Origin: Paenibacillus dendritiformis
GTDB lineage: Bacteria > Bacillota > Bacilli > Paenibacillales > Paenibacillaceae
NCBI RefSeq assembly: GCF_945605565.1
Contig: NZ_OX216966.1
Location: 2,782,001 to 2,846,000, forward strand
Direction: 5' to 3'
DNA length: 64,000 nucleotides
Shown piece after piece: positions 1 through 9,618 of this stretch; positions within the stretch are counted from its first letter, which is position 1, and each line of letters begins with the position of its first letter. The notes below the pieces were generated by a model that searched no databases, was not told the DNA's origin, and worked only from the letters and a program-made list of their open reading frames with translations. The position numbers and the translations under genes were made by a program.

Positions 1-39
1 ACAAATCGTTCCGGCGACGGAAGCAAGCCGGCCCGGCAA

Positions 40-2400
40 GTGAATATGTCCGGTTGGAAATACAGCGTCGGCGTGCGCTTTCTTTTGTTTTTTCTCATCA
101 CGCTGTTGTTCTATCTCAGTCTGGCTCCGAGCGTGCTGCCGGAGAAATTCGATATCGAGGTCAACGTGCGGAGCGAGAAGGACATTATCGCGCCGATTCA
201 GATACCCGACAAGAAGGCGACGCTCAAAGCCCAGGATCAGGCGGCCGAACGGGTGCAGCCGATTTACGATATCATTTCCTTGCGCAACGAGCGTCTGTCC
301 GACAGCATATTCGATCGGATTGAGCAATTGAACTCGGACGAGACGATCTCCTATTCCCAGAAGGTGGACGTGTTCCGCCGGGAAATTCCGGAGATGGTGA
401 AGGATCATGTGCGCCAGTTCCTGACGACGGGACGGAATACCAACACCTATTCCAGCGTGATGCTGGAGGAAATTAGCAAGCGTCTCGAAGAGCAGACGTA
501 CCGGATTCCCGAGGAAACGTATATCAAGATCGCGAGACTGACCAAGGAAGATATTACGGAAATGAAATCGGTCGCGCGGGAGCTCGTATCGAAGCTGATG
601 AGCGATGCGGTTCCCGAAGCGGCGATCGCCAGGGCGAAGGTGCCCGAATACGTGAACGCCAGCTCCCTGAACAAGCGCTCGGCGCGTGAAGTCGTGCAGG
701 AACTGGTCCGGCTCGTCATTACGCCGAACAAGTTCTATGATGATGAAGCGACGAAGGAAGCGAAGGTTCAGGCGCGCGAGAATACGCCGCCGGTATTTAT
801 TAAGCAGGGCGATATTTTCGTCAAAAAGGGCCAGCTGATTACGCAAGAAATGTATGACTTGCTGCGTGAGAACGATCTGCTGAAGACCGAAGTCAATTAT
901 TGGCCGCAATTCGGCCTGCTGCTTCTGTCGGCGCTGTTCTCGCTCGTCTTGTTCATGTTCATGCGCCAGGCGAGCCATACGCATTTCAAATTCAACAATG
1001 TTCAGCTGCTGATGCTGCTGCTTATTTTCACGATCAATATCATTGCCGTCCATATTATCGCGTACTCGCAGACGGAAGACGCGATATTTATCGGCTACGC
1101 GGCGCCGGTCGCCATGGGCGTCATGCTGATCACGCTCCTGATCGATCTGCCGCTCGCCTATATTAGCGCGGTCGTGCTGAGCGTCGTCGCGAGCATTATT
1201 TTGAATACGCATCAGGGCGCGGTGTTCGATTTCCATTTCGGATTTTTCGCCCTCGTTACATCCTATGCGGCGATATTCGCGATTCACCGGGCGAGCCAGC
1301 GCTCGACGATATTGAAGGCAGGCATTATGGTATGCATCTTCGGCAGCTTGACGGTACTGACGCTGTCCATGCTGAACGGGGATGCGCTCAACCAGCGCGA
1401 TACGATGCTCGCTGCGGCGTTCGCCTTTGCGAGCGGACTGTTGAATGCGGTTCTGGTGATGGGACTGATGCCGTTCTTCGAAGTGACCTTCGGTATTTTG
1501 TCCGCGCTGAAGCTGGTCGAGCTGTCGAACCCGAACCATCCGCTGCTGCGGAAGCTGCTGACCGAGACGCCGGGTACGTATCATCACAGCGTCATGGTCG
1601 GCAATCTGGCCGAGCAGGCGGCCGAAGCGATCGGAGCCAACGGGCTGCTCTGCCGCGTGGGTGCGTTCTATCACGATATCGGCAAGACGAAGCGTCCGAG
1701 CTATTTCATCGAGAATCAGACGAATATGGACAATCCGCATGATTTCATCGATCCGAAGCTGAGCACTTCGATAATCGTGGCGCATGCCCGCGACGGGGCC
1801 GATATGCTGAAGGACTACAAACTTCCGAAGCCGATTCGGGATATAGCCGAGCAGCATCATGGCACGACATTTTTGAAGTACTTCTATTACAAGGCGTTGA
1901 AGCTGGCCAAGGAGCAGGGCAAGGAGCCCGATTTCACGGAAGATGACTTCCGTTATCCGGGGCCGAAGGCGCAATCGAAGGAGGCGGCCGTCGTCGGCAT
2001 TGCCGATTGCGTGGAAGCGGCGGTCCGCTCGCTCCGCCACCCGACCGTGGAGCAGATTGAATCGATGATTCAAAAAATCATTAAAGACCGTCTGGATGAC
2101 AATCAATTCAACGAATGCGATCTAACCTTGCGTGAGCTAGACATTATCGGTCATTCGCTGAAGCAGACCGTAATGGGTATTTTCCATTCCCGCATCGAAT
2201 ATCCGGACGATCCGAAGGCCAAGCAGGACGGAGCCAAGCCGGAAGTCGCTTCGGATGCTGCCGCCGGCGAGAAGAAGGAGCAGCAGGCGGATGAGGCGGT
2301 TGTCGAGGCGCAGTCCGACCAAGCGCCAAGGCCGGGAGCCGAGCCGAAGCCGGAAGCGTCAAGCAGCGAACCGGGTCCGGAACGGGACAACAAATCGTAG
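40..2400 (+). CDS. pgpH: c-di-AMP phosphodiesterase PgpH (7TMR-HDED/HD family)
   Basis: Membrane phosphodiesterase that hydrolyses the second messenger cyclic di-AMP. Visible order: a first membrane helix near residues 12-30, a long extracellular 7TMR-HDED region (about 50-290), a bundle of hydrophobic helices (about 300-475), then a cytoplasmic HD domain with YHHSV near 512 and the metal-binding pair in FYHDIGK near 545. The last 55 residues are a low-complexity Glu/Ala/Pro tail. It is followed by ybeY, as in B. subtilis (yqfF-yqfG). The frame stays open to base 1, so the GTG at 40 or ATG at 46 may not be the true start and the gene may begin just outside the window. Function is assigned by family. 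Confidence 0.93.
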   Translation: MNMSGWKYSVGVRFLLFFLITLLFYLSLAPSVLPEKFDIEVNVRSEKDIIAPIQIPDKKATLKAQDQAAERVQPIYDIISLRNERLSDSIFDRIEQLNSDETISYSQKVDVFRREIPEMVKDHVRQFLTTGRNTNTYSSVMLEEISKRLEEQTYRIPEETYIKIARLTKEDITEMKSVARELVSKLMSDAVPEAAIARAKVPEYVNASSLNKRSAREVVQELVRLVITPNKFYDDEATKEAKVQARENTPPVFIKQGDIFVKKGQLITQEMYDLLRENDLLKTEVNYWPQFGLLLLSALFSLVLFMFMRQASHTHFKFNNVQLLMLLLIFTINIIAVHIIAYSQTEDAIFIGYAAPVAMGVMLITLLIDLPLAYISAVVLSVVASIILNTHQGAVFDFHFGFFALVTSYAAIFAIHRASQRSTILKAGIMVCIFGSLTVLTLSMLNGDALNQRDTMLAAAFAFASGLLNAVLVMGLMPFFEVTFGILSALKLVELSNPNHPLLRKLLTETPGTYHHSVMVGNLAEQAAEAIGANGLLCRVGAFYHDIGKTKRPSYFIENQTNMDNPHDFIDPKLSTSIIVAHARDGADMLKDYKLPKPIRDIAEQHHGTTFLKYFYYKALKLAKEQGKEPDFTEDDFRYPGPKAQSKEAAVVGIADCVEAAVRSLRHPTVEQIESMIQKIIKDRLDDNQFNECDLTLRELDIIGHSLKQTVMGIFHSRIEYPDDPKAKQDGAKPEVASDAAAGEKKEQQADEAVVEAQSDQAPRPGAEPKPEASSSEPGPERDNKS

Positions 2401-2425
2401 AGCGTGATGAAGGAGATTACGGAAC

Positions 2426-2929
2426 ATGCACACTGTGAAGCTGGAATGGAACAATGAACAGGAGCGGCTTCCGATTGAACCGCCGCTAATCGAGCTGCTG
2501 GAGCGGATCCTGCAGGAAGCGGCCCGGACAGAGGGAGTAGATGGAGGAGAAGTGGCCCTTACCTTCGTCGACGACGCGGGCATCCACGAGCTGAACCGCG
2601 AGTATCGCGGCATCGATCGCCCGACGGACGTGCTGTCCTTCGCGATGCGCGAATCGACCGATGAAGAGATGGACATCTTATACGAAGTGGAAGAGGATGC
2701 CGAGCTGGCCGGCCTGGACGATGATTTGCTGGGCGACATCATCATTTCCACCGAACGTGCGCAGGCCCAGGCCGAGGAGTACGGGCATTCGCTTGAACGG
2801 GAAATCGGATTTTTGTTCGTGCACGGCTTCCTTCATCTTCTCGGCTATGATCATCAGGACGAGAAGAGCGAGCGCGAGATGATGGACAAGCAGGAGGCGG
2901 TTCTTGGCCGGGTTGGGCTGATCCGCTAA
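2426..2929 (+). CDS. ybeY: Endoribonuclease YbeY (16S rRNA maturation)
   Basis: Single-strand-specific zinc endoribonuclease involved in 16S rRNA 3'-end maturation and ribosome quality control. The UPF0054 signature [11 protein letters not shown] is present near residues 133-143, giving the three zinc-binding histidines. The 167-residue length is normal. It starts 25 bp after pgpH and its stop codon overlaps the ATG of the next gene (TAATG), which suggests translational coupling. The same neighbours are found across Bacillales. Confidence 0.95.
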   Translation: MHTVKLEWNNEQERLPIEPPLIELLERILQEAARTEGVDGGEVALTFVDDAGIHELNREYRGIDRPTDVLSFAMRESTDEEMDILYEVEEDAELAGLDDDLLGDIIISTERAQAQAEEYGHSLEREIGFLFVHGFLHLLGYDHQDEKSEREMMDKQEAVLGRVGLIR

Positions 2930-3300
2930 TGAGACGGCCGTGGGCGGATACATTCCGGGCAGCATGGGAAGGCATCCTCTATGCCCTCCGCACCCAGCGG
3001 AATATGCGCGTCCATACGGCGGCCGCCGTGGCCGCCTGTCTGTTGGGAGCAGGCTTCGGGATATCGGCAGGCGAATGGCTGTGGCTTGCCCTCGCCATCA
3101 CGCTGGTGGTGTCGGCCGAATTGATGAATACTGCGGTGGAATCAGCGGTCGATCTCACGATGCCCGACCCGCATCCTCTGGCCAAAATTGCGAAGGATAC
3201 CGCCGCAGGAGCCGTGTTCGTGACAGCGGTATTTGCCCTTATTGTCGGCGTGGTCTTGTTCGCGGGGCGTCTGCTGCAGCTCCTGCGGACCTTCTTATAA
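2929..3300 (+). CDS. dgkA: Undecaprenol/diacylglycerol kinase, DgkA family
   Basis: Small integral membrane lipid kinase. In Gram-positive bacteria this family mainly phosphorylates undecaprenol, feeding the carrier lipid for cell-wall synthesis. It has 123 residues, three predicted membrane helices and the family motif ELMNTAVESAVDL near residues 64-76. It is coupled to ybeY by a 1-base overlap. In B. subtilis a cytidine deaminase gene (cdd) follows; here there is none, and the gap to era holds a decayed repeat and an inverted repeat instead. Confidence 0.92.
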   Translation: MRRPWADTFRAAWEGILYALRTQRNMRVHTAAAVAACLLGAGFGISAGEWLWLALAITLVVSAELMNTAVESAVDLTMPDPHPLAKIAKDTAAGAVFVTAVFALIVGVVLFAGRLLQLLRTFL

Positions 3301-3301
3301 G

Positions 3302-3362
3302 GGTTGTTCCCTATGTCGGCTTGTGGATCACGAAGCAGTGCAGGAAGTAACCCGGCATTCGC
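3302..3362. repeat. Decayed partial copy of the dispersed inverted-repeat element
   Basis: This stretch aligns by eye with the left part of the element at 41948. Shared blocks are GGTTGTTC, GATCACGAAG, TGCAGG, AGTA and CGGCAT in the same order, with one single-base shift. The right half is not recognisable. It starts directly after the dgkA stop. Judged to be an old truncated copy; an alignment would settle the degree of identity. Confidence 0.5.
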
Positions 3363-3420
3363 CGGAACGCCGGCAGCAAGCCGAATCGAATCGCAGCGGA
3401 ACCGATGGAACGCATCGCAA

Positions 3421-3466
3421 GCGGTGACTGCCGGAATTGCATTTATTTTGCAGCGGCGGTCACCGC
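3421..3466 (+). repeat. Inverted repeat (hairpin) upstream of era
   Basis: GCGGTGACTGCCG (3421-3433) pairs with CGGCGGTCACCGC (3454-3466). That is a 13-bp stem with one G-U pair in RNA and a 20-nt loop. It is not followed by a T-run, so it is not a classical terminator. It ends 41 bases before the era start codon and could affect mRNA processing or translation. Confidence 0.5.
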
Positions 3467-3507
3467 TTGCGTACATATATGATAAAATAAACAGGAGGCA
3501 ATTTGCG

Positions 3508-4437
3508 TTGAACACATTTCAAGACGAACCGAGATCGAACCGAACCTCATTCAAATCCGGCTTTGTAGCCATCGTCGGCCGGCCGAATGTCGGCAAATCG
3601 ACGCTAATGAATCATGTCATCGGGCAGAAAATCGCCATTATGTCCGACAAGCCTCAGACGACGCGGAACAAAATCCACGGCGTCTATACGACGGAGGACA
3701 CGCAAATCGTATTTTTGGATACGCCGGGCATTCATAAGCGCAAATCGAAGCTGGGCGACTATATGAACCAGGTGGCCTACAACACCTTGAACGAGGTTGA
3801 GGTCATTTTGTTTCTCGTCGATGTTTCAGCGGGCCTCGGCAGCGGGGATAAATTTGTTATGGAGCAGCTGGCGAAGGTGAAGACGCCGGTCATTCTTGTG
3901 ATGAACAAAATTGATCAGGTGCATCCCGATGAGCTGCCTCCGATGATTAAGTCGTATCATGAACTGTTCGATTTCGCGGAGATCGTGCCGATCTCTGCGC
4001 TTCACGGCAATAATGTCACCCGGCTGCTGGAAGTGCTCGGCACCTACATGCCGGAAGGGCCGAAGTACTATCCGGACGATCAGATTACCGATCATCCGGA
4101 GCAGTTCGTCGTGGCGGAGCTGATCCGGGAGAAAATTTTGCACTTGACCCGGGAAGAGATCCCGCACTCGATTGCGGTCGCGATCGAGGATATGAGAGTC
4201 CAGGACAACGGCGTCGTCTATATTTCCGCCGTTATCTATGTGGAGCGGGATTCGCAGAAGGGCATCGTCATCGGCAAGCAAGGAGCGCTCTTGAAGGAGA
4301 TCGGCAAGCTTGCCCGACAGGATATTGAGCATTTGCTCGGATCGAAAACGTTCATAGAGCTATGGGTCAAAGTGAAGAAGGACTGGCGCAATCAAGATCG
4401 GATTCTTCGCGATCTCGGCTTCCGCCACGATGCGTAA
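3508..4437 (+). CDS. era: GTPase Era (16S rRNA assembly)
   Basis: Essential GTPase that chaperones the 3' end of 16S rRNA during 30S assembly. The GTPase domain shows [14 protein letters not shown] and NKID; a C-terminal KH RNA-binding domain follows, with [13 protein letters not shown]. The reading frame is open further upstream, but the TTG at 3508 is preceded by AGGAGG at a normal distance and gives 309 residues, the usual Era length. The neighbours dgkA and yqzL/recO match the Bacillus order except for the missing cdd. Confidence 0.95.
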   Translation: MNTFQDEPRSNRTSFKSGFVAIVGRPNVGKSTLMNHVIGQKIAIMSDKPQTTRNKIHGVYTTEDTQIVFLDTPGIHKRKSKLGDYMNQVAYNTLNEVEVILFLVDVSAGLGSGDKFVMEQLAKVKTPVILVMNKIDQVHPDELPPMIKSYHELFDFAEIVPISALHGNNVTRLLEVLGTYMPEGPKYYPDDQITDHPEQFVVAELIREKILHLTREEIPHSIAVAIEDMRVQDNGVVYISAVIYVERDSQKGIVIGKQGALLKEIGKLARQDIEHLLGSKTFIELWVKVKKDWRNQDRILRDLGFRHDA

Positions 4438-4572
4438 GAATGGCGGCAGGCGGATTCTTTCGCGCATATGTCCGAGCCGATCGTGACCAAATATTGCATG
4501 GGATAATCTTGATACCGCAGCGCAACCTAAGGATGGAACGCATAGTCATTTCCAACGAAAGGGGATATACGG

Positions 4573-4713
4573 ATGCATGATTTCTCGTGGAACGTATTTG
4601 CCATGACGGGAGATGTTGATGCTTATTTGTTGTATAAGCAGTCCAGACAGCTGTCGGAAACGGAAGAATCTTCCCTAGACGTACCGCCGTTGGAGAGTTC
4701 AGCGGAATCATAG
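4573..4713 (+). CDS. yqzL: YqzL family small protein
   Basis: A 46-residue protein starting MHDFSWNVFAMTGDVDAYLL, which resembles the YqzL family found between era and recO in Bacillales. The ATG follows a GAAAGGGGATA Shine-Dalgarno region. The function of the family is unknown. The first 25 residues carry the conserved aromatic/Gly/Tyr pattern; the C-terminal half is acidic and variable. Confidence 0.8.
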   Translation: MHDFSWNVFAMTGDVDAYLLYKQSRQLSETEESSLDVPPLESSAES

Positions 4714-4726
4714 ATTTATAGTGGTT

Positions 4727-4758
4727 GTTCAAAAGTCTGGAAACCGGCCTTTTTGAAC
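4727..4758. repeat. 32-bp minimal copy of the dispersed inverted-repeat element
   Basis: It reads GTTCAAAAGT...GGCCTTTTTGAAC, which is the left end and the right end of the elements at 19616 and 41948 joined directly with no interior. It forms a short imperfect hairpin between yqzL and recO. It looks like an internal-deletion product that kept only its terminal inverted repeats. Confidence 0.7.
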
Positions 4759-4807
4759 ACGTATTAACACAGAATTCAGGAAATGGAATGCGCATGGGAG
4801 GACGAGC

Positions 4808-5572
4808 GTGCTATATCGGGTGGAAGGAATCGTCATCCGCAGTATGGATTACGGGGAAGGGAACAAGATCATCACGCTATGCACCAAGTCGCACGGCAAA
4901 GTCGGCGTCCTGGTGCGGGGAGCCAAAAAGGTGCGCAGCCGTCATGCGGCTGCCACTCAGCTCTTTACATACGGGGAATATGTCTTTTTCCGCGGGATGG
5001 GGCATATCGGCACCTTGAATTCATGCGAGATTCTGGAGGGTCATCATACGCTGCGCGAGCAGCTTCATCTGGCCGCCTACGCCTCTTACGCAGCCGAATT
5101 GGTTGACCGGGCATTGCAGGACGAGGAAGCCGGCGGCGCCATGTTCGATCAGCTGCATGCGTATTTGGAGGCGTTGGAGGCGGGCAAGGATGCGCAGGTT
5201 ACAACGCATCTGCTGGAGATGAAGCTATGGCAGCGCACCGGCGTCGGTCCGCAGCTGTACGCCTGCGTCAGCTGCGGCAGGGAGGACGAACTGGCCGGAG
5301 TAGGCTGGCGTCTCGGCGGCGCGCTCTGCCGCGCCTGCCTGATGCGGGAGCATGACCAATATAAGGCGGGTCCCGCGATGCTGACCCTGCTCCGCCAGTT
5401 CGAGAAGACGGATCTTCGCCGGCTGGGGAATGTGACTCTGAAGCCGGAGACGAAGCTGCGGCTGCGCGCGTTCATGCGCGGCTATATGGACACGCATGTC
5501 GGCGTCCGTCTGAAGTCGCAGCAGTTCCTCGACCAGATGGAGAAGTATGATTTGGCCAATCTTGACGAGTAG
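4808..5572 (+). CDS. recO: DNA repair protein RecO
   Basis: Recombination mediator of the RecFOR pathway: it binds SSB and single-stranded DNA, anneals strands and helps load RecA. It has an N-terminal OB-fold (YRVEGIVIRSMDYGEGNKIITL) and a C-terminal domain with a zinc-type CxxC...CxxC cluster (CVSCG near 153, CRACL near 175). It is 254 residues, close to B. subtilis RecO. The GTG start has GGGAGG just upstream. The -35 box of the downstream T-box promoter lies inside its last codons. Confidence 0.95.
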   Translation: MLYRVEGIVIRSMDYGEGNKIITLCTKSHGKVGVLVRGAKKVRSRHAAATQLFTYGEYVFFRGMGHIGTLNSCEILEGHHTLREQLHLAAYASYAAELVDRALQDEEAGGAMFDQLHAYLEALEAGKDAQVTTHLLEMKLWQRTGVGPQLYACVSCGREDELAGVGWRLGGALCRACLMREHDQYKAGPAMLTLLRQFEKTDLRRLGNVTLKPETKLRLRAFMRGYMDTHVGVRLKSQQFLDQMEKYDLANLDE

Positions 5573-5590
5573 AATGCCATTCGTTATAAT
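5562..5590 (+). promoter_or_regulatory. Sigma-A promoter for the glyQS T-box transcript
   Basis: TTGACG at 5562-5567 and TATAAT at 5585-5590 are separated by exactly 17 bp. The -35 box lies within the recO 3' end. Transcription would begin near 5597, just before the T-box leader. Confidence 0.85.
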
Positions 5591-5596
5591 GAATCC

Positions 5597-5865
5597 AAGC
5601 TGTAGATAGATTGGCTTGCGTTGAAGAAGGAAGTAGTTCGTCCAAGCTTCGAGATATAGCGATCCGGGGATGGTGGAAGCCCGGACGAACGGGCGAATGA
5701 ACAGGCACTTTGGAGCAAGGAACGGAGAAAGTGGAATGATTGCGGCTTGGGCGCACGGCAACATCAAGCGCAATGGCCGAGGCAATCGTTCAAGTAGGGT
5801 GGAACCGCGGGAAGATAACTCTCGTCCCTACGTCTGGCAGCAGACGTAGGGCGGGAGTTTTTTTG
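5597..5865 (+). promoter_or_regulatory. Glycine T-box riboswitch controlling glyQS
   Basis: Leader RNA that senses uncharged tRNA-Gly and prevents premature termination. The conserved T-box AGGGTGGAACCGCGG is at 5796-5810. Stem I material with the usual GGATGGTGGAAGCC core is near 5668-5681, and a plausible specifier codon GGC (glycine) is at 5704-5706. The intrinsic terminator is CCCTACGTCTG / CAGACGTAGGG (5826-5851), followed by seven T residues (5858-5864). The specifier assignment is inference, supported by the downstream glyQ gene. Confidence 0.93.
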
Positions 5866-5913
5866 CGCGCTCGTCGGGCATGCCGCGAATGTATAGGCAA
5901 AGGAGAGAAAGCC

Positions 5914-6801
5914 ATGAATTTTCAGCAAATGATTTTGACGCTTCAACAATTCTGGTCCGAGCAGAACTGCATCCTCGTGCAGCCTTATGACGTGGAAAAG
6001 GGAGCCGGCACGATGAATCCGATGACGTTTTTGCGCTCCATCGGGCCGGAGCCATGGAATGTCGCCTATGTGGAGCCATCCCGCCGCCCGGCGGACGGCC
6101 GCTATGGCGAGAACCCGAACCGGTTGTATCAGCATCATCAATTCCAGGTGATTCTGAAGCCTTCGCCGGACAATATCCAGGAGCTCTATCTCGACAGCTT
6201 GCGCCGCCTCGGCATCGATCCGCTTCAGCATGACATCCGGTTCGTCGAGGATAACTGGGAAGCTCCGACGCTGGGCGCATGGGGGCTCGGTTGGGAAGTA
6301 TGGCTTGATGGTATGGAGATTACGCAATTCACTTATTTCCAGCAGGTCGGAGGCATCGACGCGCATCCGGTATCGGTCGAGATTACGTACGGGCTGGAGC
6401 GTCTGGCTTCTTATATACAGGACAAAGAGAATGTGTTCGATCTGGAATGGGTCGATGGGGTCACCTACGGCGACGTCTTCCACCAGCCAGAGTACGAGCA
6501 TTCGAAATATACGTTTGAAGTGAGCGACACGGCGATGCTGTTCTCGTTATTCACGATGTATGAGCAGGAAGCGAACCGGGCCATGGAGCAGCATCTCGTA
6601 TTCCCGGCATACGATTATGTGCTCAAGTGCTCGCACGCGTTCAATTTGCTGGATGCGCGCGGAGCCATCAGCGTAACCGAGCGCACCGGATACATTGTCC
6701 GGGTGCGGAATCTGGCCCGCCAGGTTGCGGCCACGTATTTGGAGGAACGGGAGAAGCTCGGCTTCCCGCTGTTGAAGAAGGGAGAGGAACGCCATGCCTA
6801 A
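5914..6801 (+). CDS. glyQ: Glycyl-tRNA synthetase alpha subunit
   Basis: Catalytic alpha chain of the bacterial alpha2-beta2 glycyl-tRNA synthetase, a class II enzyme; it activates glycine with ATP. Start chosen at 5914 ([14 protein letters not shown]), preceded by AAAGGAGAG, giving 295 residues; the frame extends upstream into the T-box and that part is not coding. Typical features are [12 protein letters not shown] near the N-terminus and [10 protein letters not shown]. It overlaps glyS by 8 bp. Expression is expected to respond to glycyl-tRNA charging through the T-box. Confidence 0.97.
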   Translation: MNFQQMILTLQQFWSEQNCILVQPYDVEKGAGTMNPMTFLRSIGPEPWNVAYVEPSRRPADGRYGENPNRLYQHHQFQVILKPSPDNIQELYLDSLRRLGIDPLQHDIRFVEDNWEAPTLGAWGLGWEVWLDGMEITQFTYFQQVGGIDAHPVSVEITYGLERLASYIQDKENVFDLEWVDGVTYGDVFHQPEYEHSKYTFEVSDTAMLFSLFTMYEQEANRAMEQHLVFPAYDYVLKCSHAFNLLDARGAISVTERTGYIVRVRNLARQVAATYLEEREKLGFPLLKKGEERHA

Positions 6802-8866
6802 AGATATATTGTTGGAGCTTGGACTGGAAGAAGTGCCGGCACGCTTCATGCGCCCTGCGATGGAGCAACTGCAGAGCCGGATGGAACGCTGGCTGACGGA
6901 ATCGCGGATCGGATTCGCCAGCATTCAAGTGTATGGAACGCCTCGCCGCCTGGCTGTCATCGTTCGCGAGGCGGCCGATAAGCAGACGGATATTCACGAG
7001 GAAGTGAAGGGTCCGGCACGCAAGATCGCGCTGGATGAGAACGGGGCTTGGACCAAGGCCGCGCTGGGCTTCGCCCGCAGTCAGGGCATTGAGCCGGAGC
7101 AGCTGTTTTTGAAGGAACTGAACGGCGTTGAATACGTGTATGCCAACAAGAGCAGCATCGGGACGGAGACGTCTGCCGTGCTGGGCGACGGCCTCGCTTC
7201 GCTTATTCAGGCGATGACCTTCCCGAAAAACATGCGTTGGGGAGACAAGGAAATGCGCTATGTTCGTCCAATCCGCTGGATCGTGGCACTGCATGGGACA
7301 GATATTGTTCCACTGGAAATCGCCGGTGTGCAGGCAGGGAATATATCGCGCGGCCACCGCTTCCTCGGCGCAGAGGTGACGATCGACGAGCCGGCTCACT
7401 ACGTGGAACGCTTGCGCGAGCAGTATGTGATCGCCGACGCCGATGAGCGGGTGGCGGAGATTACGCGCCAGATTGACGCATTGGCCGCAGAGAAGGGCTG
7501 GCATATCGCCGTCAAGGACGATCTGCTGGAAGAGGTGCTGTTCCTGGTCGAATATCCGACCGTGCTGTACGGCACATTCGATGAAGCGTTCCTGCACATT
7601 CCGCAGGACGTGTTGATTACGTCGATGCGCGAGCATCAGCGTTACTTCCCGGTACTGAATGCGGAGCGGCAGCTGCTGCCATTCTTCGTGACCGTCCGGA
7701 ACGGCGATGCGACCGGACTGGATCAAGTCGTCAAAGGCAACGAGAAGGTGCTTCGCGCCCGCTTGTCGGACGCCAAATTTTTCTACGAGGAAGATCAGAA
7801 GCTGCGCATTATCGATTGCGTCCATAAGCTCGATTCGATCGTGTTCCACGAGGAGCTGGGCACCATCGGCGATAAAATCCGCCGGCTGCATGCGATTGCC
7901 GACGCGCTCGCCCTGGCGGTTGAGACCGATCGGGAGACGGCGTTGTGGGTGAGCCGGGCTGCAGATATTTGCAAGTTCGACCTCGTGACGCAAATGGTTT
8001 ATGAATTTCCGGAGTTGCAGGGCATGATGGGAGAAGATTATGCCCGCAAGGCCGGGGAGCCGGAAGCGGTCGCACGCGCCATCAATGAGCATTACAAGCC
8101 GCGGTATTCCGGAGATCCGGCGCCGGACACGCTTGTAGGCTGCATTATTAGCTTGGCGGATAAGCTGGATACACTCGTCGGCTGCTTCGCCATCGGCATC
8201 ATTCCGACAGGCTCGCAGGATCCGTACGGCCTGCGCCGCCAAGCGACGGGGATTGTCCAGGTGCTGCTGGAGCGCGGCCTGCCGTTGACGCTTCATATGA
8301 TGCTCGACATTGCGCTGGACGTGCACGAGAAGGCGCAACTGCTGAAGCGGAGCAGCGAGGAGGTCCGGCGGGATCTGATTGAATTTTTCGGCTTGCGTGT
8401 GAAAAATGTATTGGCGGACACCGTTCGCTACGACGTGGTCGATGCCATCATGGCCTCGGGCTATGACGATGTGAAGCAGACAGTAGCGCGCGCGGAGGCA
8501 CTGATGCAGGCTGTCGCCGCAGAGGAGTTCAAGCTGACGGCCGAATCGTTCAACCGCGTATGCAATCTTGCGGCCAAGGCGGAATCGGAAGCGATCGATC
8601 CCGATAGGTTCGAGCATGATGCGGAACGCGAGCTGTTCGAGCGCTGGAGCGAAGTGCACCAGGCATATGAAGCGGCGTTCGCGGATGCGTCTAAGGCGCT
8701 TGCCGTGTTGGGACGGCTTCAGGATCCGGTCAACCGCTTTTTCGACCAGGTGATGGTCATGGCCGAGGATGAAGCGGTCCGGGCGAACCGGCTGGCGCTG
8801 CTTGCCAACATCGCGGCCGACATCCGCCGGTATGCCGATTTCTCCAAGCTCGTCTGGGCATCCTGA
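6794..8866 (+). CDS. glyS: Glycyl-tRNA synthetase beta subunit
   Basis: Beta chain of the tetrameric glycyl-tRNA synthetase, needed for tRNA binding and aminoacylation. It has 690 residues, the normal size. Visible blocks include [20 protein letters not shown], an HD-like domain (around EDYARKAGE and [12 protein letters not shown]), and the C-terminal anticodon-binding/DALR region. The start overlaps glyQ, which implies coupling. The B. subtilis neighbours ccpN and yqfL are absent downstream. Confidence 0.97.
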   Translation: MPKDILLELGLEEVPARFMRPAMEQLQSRMERWLTESRIGFASIQVYGTPRRLAVIVREAADKQTDIHEEVKGPARKIALDENGAWTKAALGFARSQGIEPEQLFLKELNGVEYVYANKSSIGTETSAVLGDGLASLIQAMTFPKNMRWGDKEMRYVRPIRWIVALHGTDIVPLEIAGVQAGNISRGHRFLGAEVTIDEPAHYVERLREQYVIADADERVAEITRQIDALAAEKGWHIAVKDDLLEEVLFLVEYPTVLYGTFDEAFLHIPQDVLITSMREHQRYFPVLNAERQLLPFFVTVRNGDATGLDQVVKGNEKVLRARLSDAKFFYEEDQKLRIIDCVHKLDSIVFHEELGTIGDKIRRLHAIADALALAVETDRETALWVSRAADICKFDLVTQMVYEFPELQGMMGEDYARKAGEPEAVARAINEHYKPRYSGDPAPDTLVGCIISLADKLDTLVGCFAIGIIPTGSQDPYGLRRQATGIVQVLLERGLPLTLHMMLDIALDVHEKAQLLKRSSEEVRRDLIEFFGLRVKNVLADTVRYDVVDAIMASGYDDVKQTVARAEALMQAVAAEEFKLTAESFNRVCNLAAKAESEAIDPDRFEHDAERELFERWSEVHQAYEAAFADASKALAVLGRLQDPVNRFFDQVMVMAEDEAVRANRLALLANIAADIRRYADFSKLVWAS

Positions 8867-8878
8867 ACATACAACGTG

Positions 8879-8902
8879 GCCGGCGCAGCGACATGCGCCG
8901 GC
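8879..8902 (+). repeat. GC-rich hairpin downstream of glyS
   Basis: GCCGGCGCA (8879-8887) and TGCGCCGGC (8894-8902) form a perfect 9-bp stem with a 6-nt loop, a few bases before the glyS terminator. It may stabilise the 3' end of the mRNA. Confidence 0.55.
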
Positions 8903-8908
8903 GTGGCT

Positions 8909-8950
8909 GGAACATGAAGAAGATTTTCTTCGACATGTTCCTTCCTTTTT
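8909..8950 (+). terminator. Intrinsic terminator after glyS
   Basis: GGAACATG (8909-8916) pairs with CATGTTCC (8934-8941), with an inner AGAAGA/TCTTC extension, followed by TTCCTTTTT. It marks the end of the glyQS unit. Confidence 0.8.
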
Positions 8951-9095
8951 GTCCGGACTTCGACACAATACGCCGAAATCCATTCGGAAATTCACGTTTG
9001 CGAAGCAGGATTTTTACGGCTTACAGCGTATATAATAGTAACGGTGAAAAATATAACTTTCCGTTGATGCCGTCTTTATGAAATGGGTGAGTCGC

Positions 9096-9575
9096 ATGTC
9101 TGACAAGCTTCGTATCTTAGTGGATGCGGATGCCTGCCCGGTCAAGAACGAGATCATCGCCGCTGCGCTGGAGCAGGAGGCCGCGGTTTTATTTGTCGCT
9201 TCCTATGCGGCATTTGCCCCGGACTGGCAGCTGGCGAACTACGACATTCATACCGTATTTGTCGATCAGGCGTTCCAGGCGGCGGATATCTATATCGCGA
9301 ATGCAGCGCGGTCAGGAGACATAGTCGTGACAAGCGACTATGGGTTGGCCGCGCTCTGTCTGCCGCGCGGAGCTTCCGTATTGATGCCGCGGGGCGGCGA
9401 ATTGACAACCGATAATGTGGATGAGTATTTGTCGAGGCGGCATTTTTCGGCCAAGGCCCGCAGGGCGGGACTTCGCACGAAGGGGCCCCGGGCGATGAGC
9501 GAACAGGACCGGATCAACTTCCAACATAAGTTGACAAAACTTTTGCAACGGGAGCAGGAGAAATTGAGCCCGTAG
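9096..9575 (+). CDS. yqxD: YqxD/YaiI family DUF188 protein
   Basis: UPF0178 family protein of unknown biochemical role, with a PIN/NYN-like fold expected from its acidic residues. The N-terminal motif ILVDADACPVKNEI is characteristic, and DYGLAALCL and PRGG follow. The ATG at 9096 is preferred over 9078 because GGGTGAG precedes it; this gives 159 residues. The gene precedes dnaG, as in B. subtilis. A TATAAT box is at 9031-9036, but no good -35 box is in register. Confidence 0.88.
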   Translation: MSDKLRILVDADACPVKNEIIAAALEQEAAVLFVASYAAFAPDWQLANYDIHTVFVDQAFQAADIYIANAARSGDIVVTSDYGLAALCLPRGASVLMPRGGELTTDNVDEYLSRRHFSAKARRAGLRTKGPRAMSEQDRINFQHKLTKLLQREQEKLSP

Positions 9576-9618
9576 CGAAATAGTAATACGTGTTTAGATG
9601 AAGGTGGTTGGACGAACA

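Noticed and set aside
6668..8995. 775-codon open frame on the minus strand opposite glyS
   Set aside because: glyS is certain; the antisense frame has no recognised motifs and no ribosome site, and long shadow frames are common in GC-rich genes that avoid TTA, CTA and TCA codons.
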